A program made the position numbers and the translations under genes. Below are positions 1 through 13,000 of a stretch of 64,000 nucleotides of DNA, in pieces. The stretch comes from Galbula dea (Eukaryota > Chordata > Aves > Piciformes > Galbulidae): NCBI GenBank assembly GCA_013399015.1, contig VWZX01010538.1:1094624-1158623 (forward strand), written 5' to 3'. Under the pieces are notes generated by a model. That model saw only the letters and a list, made by a program, of their open reading frames with translations, was not told where the DNA came from and did no database searches. How positions within the stretch are numbered: position 1 is the first letter of the stretch; each line of letters begins with the position of its first letter.

Positions 1-3000
1 CACTAGAACCAGGTAAAGCACGGTCCACCAACAACTGGAGCAAGTATGAGTCAGCCTGGAGAGGAAGGAAACACTAGTGGTTGATAACTACAGGAAAGCT
101 ATTGCTTTTTCTTTTAAATAAACTTCTGTTCACAGTGGCCAGAGATTCATATCCCCTTGCTGAACTCCAGAGAGGGAATACAATTCTTTCCCCAGCACTG
201 AGCAGATTCTAAATGACAAATGATCTTTGTGTACCTGCATTTCTGGATGCCCTTCTGTAAGACATCTTAAGAGGATACCAACCTTCAGAAGCTAGTGCTC
301 TGGTCATTTAAACACTGGTCCTGGCACACTGCTTGTACTAGTCCACCCCAAATTTGAATCTTAACACATCACTGATCACTTTTGCACATAAAAAAAGCCT
401 ATGGCTTCTTAGCAGTTATTTCAGAAGGAAATAAACAGGAAAGGATCCTAACTGTATTTGTGGCTCCTTGTAGGTCATTTACCTTTTGACCCAGGTAAGG
501 GAAAAAGACACACATGCAAACATTTCTAGCCCTTTTTTTTAGATAACTGTTTACTCTTCACACAAAACACTACATTAGCTGTACGTGTAAAGCAAATCTC
601 TACATATAAGTTTAATTGTATCCATTTTCTAGTTTTCTGCTGGAGCTGACCTCTCTATTTTCCTGAAAGTCCTTCCTGGGAGTCAGCCTCTTGCATAGAG
701 CTCATCTGAACTTCCTCCCAGCACTTAAAAGAACCACCTGAACATTTCCTAACCCATACCTCAGGGAATGCTGGCCCCATGACTTCACCACCCAATAAAA
801 ATCAGGCCCCCAAATAAATAATGACTTCAGGACAGCAACAGAAAGTTTTCTGAGTTCGGGGTTCAATAGTTACGTATATTATAACTCTTGTAATAATTAC
901 AATTCTTTGTATTTCCTCTGAATTGTCTGTACCCTTGTGTTTTTCTTCAAGATTTCACACTCAAGGCACTGGGAAACCAACACTGTCCATCCAGGTCTTG
1001 GTTTTTATTGCTCTGAGATAGAACAACAGCTATGTCTAGGTTTGCTAAGAATACTTACAAAAGAGGCCAGCAAGATTTTATGCCATTTTTGTGGAACTGT
1101 GAAATAAGTAAAGTGTAGTGTCTTTGTGTGATTTTTTTTCTTACAAATTCCACTGTAATACAGCATTAGTTAAAAAACAAGAAGCATTTTACTTCATTTG
1201 ATTTCATTCTCCCCCATGTGGGTCAATTAGTAATTTAATACTACAGATGCAACTATGCAGTAATGACTCAGCTGTGGAATTTGAGATAAATGTCAGTAAC
1301 AGTTTGTAGTGTATTATGTGGGTTTAGCTCTGCTTCATTCCACTAGGAACAAAAGGGTGGAAAAAGCCTTATCCTAAATTGTAAGAAAAATACAAACCCT
1401 ACTTTAGCTATTTTCATATAGTGATCTCAAAGCCATTTGTGGAAAACGTCATGGCTATTAATTTTACTTGAAAAGAGAAATCCAACATAGTTATGAAAGT
1501 GATGTTTGTCGGATAACAGGACCTACACCATCTGACTATACCTATCTGAACACTCAAACGGTCCTGCAGGAAGCAACCAACAACTGGTAACAGCTAGTCC
1601 TAATCCTAACTCCTTATGCCACGTTTCTCTTTGCACTGAGCTTTCCAGTGCACTAGCTTTTCAGCTCTCCAGGGAGTCTAGCACCTCCAGTCTGAAGTAA
1701 TAAAGGACTGACTGTAGGGTCACTTCAAACCTGAAAATCATAATTTAAACCCCAAAACAAACTCGAAGGGCAACTATTTGCTTTTTATTCACTTTATGAA
1801 TACTGTGTACATAATATTAAAAAAACCCAAAATGGTTGTAGCATCAGATCCTAATTCTTAGATCCCTGCTGGAGCGTTCCAGGAATGTGGGTTTTTTTTT
1901 CGGTGGTGTGGGGTTTTTTGTGTTTTTTGTTGTTGTTTGGTTTTGTGTGTTTTGGGGTTTTTTTTTAAGAGTCTAGCAAAACAGTAGACCATGTTTCAGA
2001 TCTTCCTTGCCCCAAAATAAAGAAGCCTAGACAGATTTTCAACTTACCCCCAATTTAAATAAATTTAAAAAAACCCCAAACCCTGAAGGAACAAATGCCT
2101 TTTTTTAACATTTAGTGCTCAGTTCCACAACCAGTTTATACACAGCTTCATTCTCGAGACCATATGAATGAGACTCACAATCAGAGATTTAATGAGAAAT
2201 ACTATTGACTAGCTGCTGTGAAAATGAAAAAACTATTTACTTCGTAAAATGAACAAAGTCAAAGTTGTTCTACCAGTTGCAAAGCCAATGAAGCATTTAC
2301 AGTTTGAGTTTACATCTACAGAATCCTTTGATTTTGGGAACTTTTTGCATGTATCACAAAACAACAGGATTTGCCAGATGTCCCATGCTTTCCAAATCTA
2401 GTCCTTATTTAGTAGTCATAGAACCAAAAATGCAGAAATCCGGGGTTTATGCTGCTGCTAAATGGTAAAAATGCTCTGTACATTCTGACTATAAACACTT
2501 TTTTTCCTCCAGTTTTCTAGTGTATACCTACTTTCTCTTGCTTTATACTTCAGACCTATGGCACTTTTGAGGCAATTTCTTAATTGCATCACTTACGTAT
2601 CTACCATTCATTTAAATTGTTTATTCTAATCTCATGGTCTAGGTTTATCCTTATTTACTGTAATGACTTAAAATTATTTATTATATTATAGCTACTGTGC
2701 AGCTACTGGTATGAATTTAGTTACCATTTATTGCACTACCTTCTTGAGATTCACTGAAGTGGCAGTTCAGAGGAGACTGTTCAAAACATGACTTTTAAAA
2801 GTAACTTACCTGAAGAGCTTATTTTTCTGTTCTGATTACATTGCTCTGCTGTGCTGTAAAAAGAAACTAGTAAAAAATAGAACTGCAGAGTTAATACGCA
2901 TATGACTGCAACAAGTGCATCAGTATATAGGGACCAGTGACCTTGTCCAGTTGAGACATGATACATGAGCTACTCATTTGGATATGGTGCTGAGAAAATT

Positions 3001-3349
3001 GTGAAATTTACCTCCTCTGTGCTGTTCTGAAACATACATAACCTACAAGAACAGGAAAAAAAAATATACCATGAGGATGGCATATTCAGATTACTGCAAA
3101 GCAAGTTTGACATTTAGAGTATTCAAACTATTTGCTGCTGCGTTTTTTGCAATCTGGGAAAAATTCCACTATGAAAAAAAAGAGTGCAACCAGGTCAGTT
3201 CAGCTGATGGTACAGAAAATCTGGAATTAAACTGCAATGCTGCAGATATTGTTAGCAGTAATTCAAACTGCTATATTCAAATTAAAGGATGAAGTGGACA
3301 TAATTTTGCTTCATTCATTTCATATTATTTTTTCTATATTCTCAATGTT
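1..3349. other. Region downstream of DUSP11, no gene recognised
   Basis: No exon, RNA gene or clear transposon could be supported. A T/G-rich low-complexity tract occupies 1887-1970. The longer frames here are short, AT-driven and unrecognisable. Confidence 0.5.
1887..1970. repeat. T/G-rich low-complexity tract
   Basis: More than 80 bases almost wholly T and G on the plus strand, with runs of up to nine T separated by G. Similar tracts recur at 42249-42323, 57370-57440 and 60379-60430, and as A/C at 55540-55625. Confidence 0.85.
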
Positions 3350-3729
3350 AGTCTACCTGATTGTGCGCTATTTTATTATGACTTTTGCATACAGAAATTA
3401 CATACATTTTAAAGAAATGTAAAATAAAAGACAATTACAATCACTTTGGAAGTTTCTTCTTAAGGTACAGGGCTCCAATTTCACTAAGAGGAAGGACGGC
3501 TTTAATTCCACGTGTACTGAGACCTTGTCTCCAACTACACTTAAATAAACCCTAATAAATTTAAATTTGAAGAGCCAAAGATCAGTAGAAGCTAATCTTA
3601 CAACAGACACCAGTTCTCTGCTACTGATATTTGCATTTTCCTAATTTGTTTTTTAAAAAGAAAAGAGAAAAATTTGTCCACATACAAAGTAAAATGGGTA
3701 AAAGTAAGAGCAAACATTGTTCTTTTCAT
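3350..3729 (-). other. DUSP11: Probable DUSP11 3' UTR
   Basis: The first minus-strand AATAAA after the stop is at 3377-3372, so a 3' UTR of about 380 nt is plausible. A weaker ATTAAA lies at 3506-3501. Further AATAAA motifs occur below 2750, so a longer UTR cannot be ruled out. Confidence 0.4.
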
Positions 3730-4042
3730 TCAGTTCCAGTTGTAGCGGTCTCTTGCAGGTGAATCATAATGTGCTTGCTCCTCCTCTTCAGGTCCATAAT
3801 CTAACGGCAGACCATAATTGTAATCAACTGTTACAACTGGTAATCTTTTGCTTTGTTCTGTCTCCCTAGTAGTTTCACCTTGAAAAGGTTTTTGCTCATA
3901 GTCTATTGAACTATCATCTTGGGGTACAGATGAAGATGGGTGCGTTGTTCGTGAAGAATATGGCGCAAATCTATTTTTTCCTCTATTAAATTCATCTGAA
4001 GGATGCATTCTCCTATTGTCTTCAGGACAATTTGGCCGATTA
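3730..4042 (-). CDS. DUSP11: DUSP11 last coding exon and stop
   Basis: The acceptor CTTACAG precedes 4042. It encodes residues 562-664, starting NRPNCPEDNRRMHPSDEF and ending ARDRYNWN, with TGA at 3732-3730. The end resembles the human EDYSHRRYSWN stretch. It is polar, with an acidic Glu run (GPEEEEQAH) near the end. Confidence 0.85.
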
Positions 4043-7000
4043 CTGTAAGAAGAATAAATATGAACAGTGAAATCTTGAGAAATGAACAGCTGATTTATTA
4101 CTGGTAGCCACCATTAGAAATTAAACTTGTTTAACCTTGAAAGAACAATTCAGACCCTCGTTCTAGTTTTTAACCTCTGAAATTGAAATCCTCTCTACTG
4201 GATGTCGCAAACTTGTTTGTATTATTTTTTCAACTCTAGTGATTAAAATGACAGCACTTTATAGTAACTAATTCTACTAGAAGATGTTTTGGTTCAAGTG
4301 CTGTTTCTAATTAAAATTCCCTGCTTACTGAGGATTTCTTTACCTAGGGGCCATTTTTGTTTGTAAGCCCATGTTTCCATGTTTTGTGAATAATATGTAA
4401 TAGTAGCTCTCTAGTACATTGTCTCAACAAGCAATAATATACTTTGGTTTTCTAGCTCCAAATATTTTAACTATTAATTCCTCTGCAATAGAAGAATCAC
4501 TGTCCTACAAGTATACATATGGAAGGATCTAAAAATGCATATGTGATATGTATTTTTTGTTTTGGATGCTCTTTACTCTCAAGTACCTTGCTTTTTAAAG
4601 TAAGTGGTGTTTAAAGACAACTCAGAACAACCTTTGTAATTTTAAAATCTTCTCCCTCACTGAACCGTAGATTAATTTAGACTGGAAAGGATCTCTAGAA
4701 ATACCTAAGGCCACCTGCTCCAAGTAAGTCTAATTAGATGAGTGTGTGCAGTGGCCATGTCCAGCTGAGTCCCGAGTATCTCAAAGGATGGGGATGTCAC
4801 AGCTGCTCTGGGCAACTTGTCTCTGTGTTTCACCATCCCTTACATTAAAACTCATTAACTTGTTGCAGACAGCGGTTAGGAGTTCAATACAGCATCAGTG
4901 TTTTGCTTTTTTGCTTAGTGACAATAGCTTTTCACATTTTGTAGTACATTAGCTTGAACTGTGCTTGTCATGTCAATGACTTCTGTCAGGGATTCTCAAA
5001 CTATTTCATAATGACACTCAAACTCAATGCAGATGGACCACAAATTAGGCACATTATTTGCTCAGTGTTCACATTCAACAGTTTAAACTGCAGTTAAGCA
5101 AAAATATTAACATAATGTTTTACACTGCGGTCAATTTGTGTTTTTTAAGTCCCAATTTCTCATCTGCACTGGTGATCTTAAATCATCTTGAGTCTGATGG
5201 TCATGAAATGGTCTTCGTCTTTGTCCAGGCCCCTTATCAATAAAATCAAAATCTCTGGTAAACTTGGGGGGTAACAGCATAAAGGTTAAGTCAGAAAACA
5301 ACTTATGAAATCTACTATTTACCTGTAACTTCTGTTAAGGTCATCATTATCGGACCCATAATCTCTGTGAAGTGAAGCAGATGAGGAGAAGTGAGGTTCT
5401 GGTACATTTTTATGGGAAGAAAAAGACTGACTTCTGCAAATAACCAAAAGAATTACGTATTAAGCAGAGTACCAACAGTTGTTAAGCTTTTGAAAAATAA
5501 TGCATTTATCAAATGAAATAATATTTTTACTTTTAATTAAAACTTACTTAAAATTTTAATAGAAGCTATCTTAATTAACAGCTCAAAATGGTATGCTTCT
5601 TTGGAATCATATCCTCTGTTTCAGCAGTACAATGGAAGAAATTAAATCAAAATTTACTTGTCCAACAAATTCTGAAATACTACAAATATTTTGAAATATG
5701 TCAGAATCTAACACATTTACTAATAAGTGATACATGTATTTGGGAGAATATGATGCAAGTTCAGAAGCAAAGGGATTTCTAACAAATTAACTCATGGAAT
5801 AAACAAATGCAAGTCAAACTTCCTTGAAGAATTATTGGTTATTTCTGGCTGAGGACATATATAAGATTTCACATCCTCTTCTGTCTTGAGGATTGCCTTT
5901 TAAATTTAAGTTTCTATACAAAACAAAGTGGAACAGAGTTTTGTTTCAAATGACTCTACATAGGTAAAGGAAACACAAAAAGGTAAAGTAGCACAACTTT
6001 TTAATTTAGGAAATATTGACTTTCAAAGCTGCTACTCTCCAGCTTACATCAAACCCTTCCAGAAGTCAAAATAGAGTTAATTAACTGGTAATCTATATAG
6101 TATTTTAAAAAGATGATTAATTTGAAATTTAAAAGTGCTGAGATTTACACTTTTACTTTCTAATTCTCATCTCACTGCTCAAGGATGTTTTACCTGTCTG
6201 AACACCATTCACGTGGCAAGTCATCATGACCTGGATGATCATGAAAAGGTCTTGGCCTTTGTCCATGCCTTCTATTAACATAATCAAAATCTTTTAACTG
6301 AGACTGTTCCTGTAAATCATCATAAGGCTGATGGCTGTTAAAAGGTCTGTGCCTTTGTCCAGGACCTGTATTATCATAATCTTTTAGTTGCATCTCTGTT
6401 TGTAAGTCCTTGCAAGTCTGGTGATCATTGAAAGGTCTCAACCTCTGCCCACAGCTCCTATTAACAAATTCAAAATCTCTCAATTGCACCTGTGGCTGTA
6501 AGTCATCACGTGACTGATAGTCATGGACAGATCTTAGTCTCTGGCGAGGACCTTTGTTGACACAATCTAACTCTTTCAACTGCATCTGATTCTGGAATTC
6601 ATCATGAGATCGGTGGTCATGGAATGGTCTTTGTCTCTGGCCACGGCCCCTGCTACCAAAATCAAAATCCTTTGACTGCGTGTCTTCCTGCAAATCATTA
6701 TGAAATGGATGGTCAGGTAAATATCTCTGCCTTTGTCCATGGCCTCTGTTAAATCCAACGTCCCTCAATTGTGTCTCTGCCTGTAAATCATCATGAAACT
6801 GGTATCCATGTAAAGGTCTCGATCTTTGTACAGGTCCCTTGTTATTGAAGTCTAGGTCCTTCAGCTGCATGTCTTCTTGATAATCCTCATAAAACTGGTG
6901 ATCAGGAAAGGGCCTTCGCCTCTGTCCTGGTCCCCTATTGTAGTCCCAATTTCTCATCTGCATTGGTGATCTTAAATCATCTTGAGTCTGATGGTCATGA

Positions 7001-10000
7001 AATGGTCTTCGTCTTTGTCCAGGCCCCTTATCAATAAAATCAAAATCTCTCAACTGTATCTGTCCTTGCAAATCATTGTGAGAGTGGTCATCATAAATTC
7101 TTAATCTCTTCCCAGGCCTGTAAAAAGTTTTAATCTTAAATAGAACATCGTACTTATAAGTGCTACAAGTCATTAACAAAAACAAGGCTTTTTTTACCAA
7201 GAATTAATATTAAAGACATTGCAAATATGTAGGTAAAAAAGCTACCGAGAATCCAAACTGTTAATGTCATTGAGAAGCTGTGACATTCAATTGTAAATCT
7301 ATGGTGCTTGTTAAATAGGCAAAACCAGCGATTCCGAATAAAATTAATAATAACTGCAGATTAACGTAGAATAATAAAGGAGGACAAAAAAAGTGAAACT
7401 CTAAATTTTTGCATTTGTGAACTAATTGCTTACAGATTCTTAACAGCACACATTCCCTTTCCCTTATCTTTTCACTGTTCTGTCAAATTCTGTAAATATC
7501 TTTTGCATTACTAGGCTATATTAAAAAAATACAGAATCACAAAATCATTACGGTTGGAAAGGACTCTCTAGATCATCTAGTCCAACCGATAGCCCTACAC
7601 TACTCTTATCCCTAAATCATCCCCTGAAGAAACACATCTATCCTCTTCTTAAAAACCTCCAGGGATGGTGACTCTACCACCTCCCTGGGCAGCCTATTCC
7701 AATATCTAACCACTCTTTCAGTAAAGAAATTCTTCCTAATATCTAATCTAAACCTACCCTGGCACAACTTAAGCCCATTCCCTCTAGTCCTGTCACTAGT
7801 CACAAGGGAGAAGAGGCCAACACCCGCCTCCCTAGAATGGCCTTTCAAGTAGCTGAAGAGAGCGATAAGGTCTCCCCTCAGCCTCCTCTTCTCCAGGCTA
7901 AACAAGCCCAGCTCCCTAAGCCTCTCCTCATAAGGCCTGTTCTCCAGACCCCTGATTAGCCTAGTTGCCCTTCTCTGCACCCTCTCCAGTACCTCAATGT
8001 CCTTCCTATACCACGGTGCCCAAAACTGCACACAGTACTCAAGATGTGGCCTCACCAGTGCCCCTTCAAATTAGAGTACTTCTAGTATTTTCAATAAGAA
8101 ACAATTATCTTCCTTTTTTTTCCTGTCTTTTAATTTTGTGTTTCAGCCTATTACCCCTGAAAATCTTCATTTGGGAACCGCTCTGCAGGTCCTTCCATTG
8201 CATGTGGTGGGGGAATAATATCTTCATCTGAATCCCACACATCCATTCCAAGGTTACTAAGAGGAATAAAAACATCTCGCATAAGTTTCCTTTCTTAAAA
8301 CAAACTATTTAGAGAGAAAAAACACCCCACACATAAAATTCTTGAGCTCAGAATGACAGAAATTTTTGTAGGTTAAGTTAAATTTATAGACAATCATGAC
8401 TTAGCAAATTTTAATATCGTAAATATATTCAGGGAAGGGCTGCAGGTAAAGCAAACAGAATACCTAAAAATCATAAGCATGAAACAATATCCTAAAGGAT
8501 GTAGTACAAGTACCATACCTCATAAATCTCACATGGGAATAACTTAATCATGCACAGACTATAAAACAATGATAGCGGGAAAACAAAGGGCATTCTATTA
8601 AGGTAAAAAGATGCAAAACAGTCAGGTATTAACTTAAAAATCAGTTTACTGCTACAAGATGTCATTGGCACAAATAACTTAGGAAGTTATAGTAAGTATA
8701 CATAGTAAGTATAAAATTCTTACACACCAGGGATACAGCTACTATGAACACAGGAGTTCAGAACAATCTTCCACTTTCCCATACTTTTTTATTTCTAAAA
8801 TTGATCAACATTTTATTTTGCTCTGGTTCTACCCATGCCAACAGAAGGCAGATCATGGTTTATAAAGATATCTTTGTAGCAGCTTCTTTCAGCTTATAAG
8901 GGGAGAATGCAGACTCTATACTTGTATAAGTATGACAAAACCACAATAATGTTCAATAGTAGTTGTCAGATTAAAAAAATCTTTTAAACAATATAAATTC
9001 AAAAGATGACAAAATGCACTGCACTTCATGTTTTTCATATCAGAAGTCTTACAGTATCTGTGCAGTTGCACAAAGGTTTAAGAGGGGTTTATTTTGGCTT
9101 ATGACTGGAAGTGAACTTGTAGACACTGTGGGAAATCAGAAGCATATAACCAAAAGCTTTTCTTTACCTTCTCATTGGCTGCGTTCTGAGATCTGTGAGA
9201 TACACAAGACCATCCATGCGATGACCTCTAGCATCACCAAAAGCTACAGAAAGAAAACATACAAGTCTGATAAACTGTATGCAAACCTGAGCCACAAAAA
9301 TGTGAAAGGCAAGTTTCTGTTCAATGGGAGATGCTGAATTTGAAAAAATTTTAACTTGATATTAAATACTTTAGCAAGTTGGCACCATTTCTAAGCAACT
9401 GACACTAGTAGTGGTAGGAACCTATGACTGAAAACCCTTCAAAGCAGAAGGAAAAAGAAAAGATTTTAAGCACCTGAAACATACTCCTACTATGCTGTCA
9501 ATTTGCTAATGCTCAAGTCTTGCTTAGAATAGAATCAACAGTCATAAAACCTTTTGTGGAAGTCAGCACTTCTCTTAAGATACTAAAATAGAACTGTAGT
9601 ATTTGTGAATATAATTGCAGTAATTGTGAATTACAACCTGACATGTGACTTAATTCAAACTGTATGAATACCTTGGATTGCTGCCTCTGGATCCCAGCCT
9701 TCAACATCTATAAGATATCTGAAGAAAATATGATTAGATTATCGTCCCAAAGGGATTACAGATTAATGTAAGGACACTATTCTCAGTGAACAATGATTGC
9801 TATTTTTATACAACCCTTACCTACATATAAGGTAGCCAGTTCTATTAATTCCATTAGTACAGTGAACACCAATGAGTTTCTCTATCAAAAAGGAAAACAC
9901 AGTCTTTTATTAGTTCAGAAAGTAAAATTACTAAAAAATTAGTGCAAGACATTAAAAACAGCAGTACTTTTCTAGCAAAGTTATGATAAACAATGCTTGC

Positions 10001-13000
10001 TATTTTTACAAAGTTACACTGTCATGCCTGTAAAAAAACAGACACATCCAGACTTTGTCCTCTTCATGCTGGATTTCTAGCAGCAGTTTGCTCACTACTT
10101 CCAAACCTGTGATGACAGACTAACTCTGCAGAACATAGGAAAAAAGAAAAAGGAGTAAGGAAAGTGGCTGGCCTCATCCAGAACTGCAGTAACAGAGGAA
10201 AGAGAATAAAATACAGTTTTGAAAACAAATCTAAACGAGCAAATGTAAAACTGAGAAAATTAACTTAGAGATTCTTGCAAAGCTTACAAAAAGGAGAAAA
10301 AAAACCACTTAATGCTCCTAGTGTCTAGGAATATGAAATACATGGAGAAGAGATGCACTGGTAATCTCTAAAGAAATCTTGTCCTTTTAAAAATGGTTAT
10401 ACTAATCAGCTAAAGACTAAAAAGCAGAAAAACTTACTATTACTAGAGTGTTTAAACCAGGTATTTCCAACAGAAATGGAGAACACTAATAAGATCATGC
10501 AAGCCACTGATAAAACCTCATCCAGAATATTGCATACAATTCTAGTTACCCATATTTAACAAGAAAGAAATCAAACTAAAATGTGTACAGAAAGGGCTAT
10601 TATGATGGTCACAAAATAAATTTATGAGGAGGGACCTAAGAAGCTTGTTTTATTTAGTGTGTAAAACAAAATCTGAGATACTGAATATAATAATGGCAAT
10701 AGAGAACAAGGGCAGAGTTGGCATAAGAATATATGTGTATTAACTGAGAGTTTTAGGTTAGCTTTTTGAAGAAAAACTTTAATCATCAGAAGAACAAAGT
10801 TGTGGCAGAGACAAAGTACAAACAGTCTTTGAAATGAGACTTTGGCAATTTTTTTAATGAGATATTAACTCTTTGCCACAGAACAGGACAGTCACATTGC
10901 CATATAAATTTATGAAAAGTTGGTGTCCTGACAATTCAGACACTAAAGCATCCAGCTTCTCAAACATTATTTGTAAGAAGAATCCTGAGAAATTTTAGAG
11001 GCCATCTAAAACAGGGGACGGGTTACAATAACTAAGTTAACATAAAAATGAAAGTCCTCCCATCTCTGAAGTTACATAAAGCCCTTCTAAAATGGTCTTA
11101 CTATCTGGAACTGCAGGTCTTCATCCAGTTACAAATTAGGAGTTGATTCTCTCAATTCTGAGAATGAGAAATAATTAGGTTCAAATACAGACTATTCTTT
11201 GTCGCACGAAAAATCACTAGATCAAAGTCAGAAGAAAACTAATAATTTCCAAGTAATTTCTCAAAGCCAAAAAAGAACAAATGAAGAACTTACACACTAA
11301 CTTCCTGAGCAAGAACAAAGTCTTCTAATTCACGCTTTTATACCTGAGATTTTGGTCAGAGCTCTTTAACAAAACAGAGTTCACCATTCACACAAAACCA
11401 TAGTTACGCTCTGCAGCAAAAACTGCTCCTGGGCAGTTAATACATCTACTTTCTCAAAGAAAATGCCAAAGTAACCACAGCAAATAGCATGAAAAAGCTT
11501 GAAAGAACAGTCCTTCAATATTGGATAGACAAACAATTAAAATCTGCCTACAAAGAATCACTAGCAAAAAACCCCAAAAATACAGTGAGAAACTAAAAGC
11601 TGCAAATAGGCTACAGCAAAATACACACAAATTTATTCCCACGAAGTGCCTTCTACCATCTCAGCAAGAACTGTACTGTGACATAAACACTAAAATAGCA
11701 GCAGAGACACACTGTGGAAACAGACACTGTGTCTGTAATACAATTTTTAAGAATTGCTAGGATATGAGGGAAATAATGGACTCCCAAATAAAAAAACTTC
11801 TACATAAGACTAAACACACTTAAGTGCTCACACAAATCAGTGCCATCAGAGGAACCCTGTGCTATTTAGAACCTTCATAAAGGGCTGGCAGCTACAACAC
11901 TAAGCTGGTGGTAGACAATTTGGGTCAGACAAATGAAAGCCTTGTTGAAGTTACTGTGACATGTAACACAACTATAATACTATTAAGAAGGGCATTTAAG
12001 TTACTCATCATTTTTGAAAAATACATGTTTTGAATGCAAAAAAAGAATGTAGTGGCTCTCATAACATATGTTATTATGATAATGAAGTAGAAAGTGCTAT
12101 GGAAATTCTGAGATCCCCAGTATTGTGAATACATAAAGGATACAGTTAGCACTGAAATAAAATTGGTTTTTTACAGCATAAGATGCTGCTATTTACCATT
12201 TCCTGCATTTTCCCATAGAAATTTTCTGACCCATTTTTTGAACTGTAGGATAGTAGCATTATCAGGGACTTCAAGACCAACAGTATAAAGCTTCTTATAC
12301 TGCACACTTTTTGGTAAATCCTAGCAAGAAGAAGAAGAAAAAAAAAAAAGTAAAAATCATTGAGGTCTTGAATCAATTAAAAACCTCAAGCAGTACCTAA
12401 CATAATTTCTGTGTAAAACAGTAGTTCAGATCCCCAGTTGAAAATGAAAACAATTTTGACACAATTCGACATACACTCTCAGAAACTACTATTTACATTT
12501 CCACTTTAAAGACCTGATCTCAAACAAAGAACAGTTTCTACAGAAGACTTATTATCCCTAGTATAAGGTAGCCCATTAACTAAAGAGAGCTGATTCTGGC
12601 AATTCCATTCTAACCTATTTACAACTACTAACAATATTCATCCCACTCACCTACAGTCATATATTTGACTGTATACATTCACATATTGACCCCCTTAATG
12701 CTACAAACCCATATACATTCAAAGATTAGCATCCAGTTATAACACAACTATTTATTCTCCTTTTCAATAGGAGGCTGATTAATCACAATTGTTTGGATCA
12801 TGCTGGTAAGCATTTTTAAATTGATGAAGTAGTTTAAGAATGCACACTTTGTCAGTGATTCCCCTGAAAATCAGTAAAACATGACTCTAGGAATAAATGA
12901 GAATGTCTTTAGGACAGAGCGCAAGTCTTCTGCATCTTTTCTGCAGTGTCTAGCATTCATTACTCTGAGTTACCATAACACAAATAAGACACAAATGCAA

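Noticed and set aside
6576..6758. Second minus-strand frame inside the repeat exon
   Set aside because: Frame-shifted shadow of the DUSP11 array; the main frame is open for the whole exon and fits both splice phases.
7965..8231. Plus-strand 88-codon frame
   Set aside because: Antisense shadow of the CR1 reverse-transcriptase frame and a DUSP11 exon.
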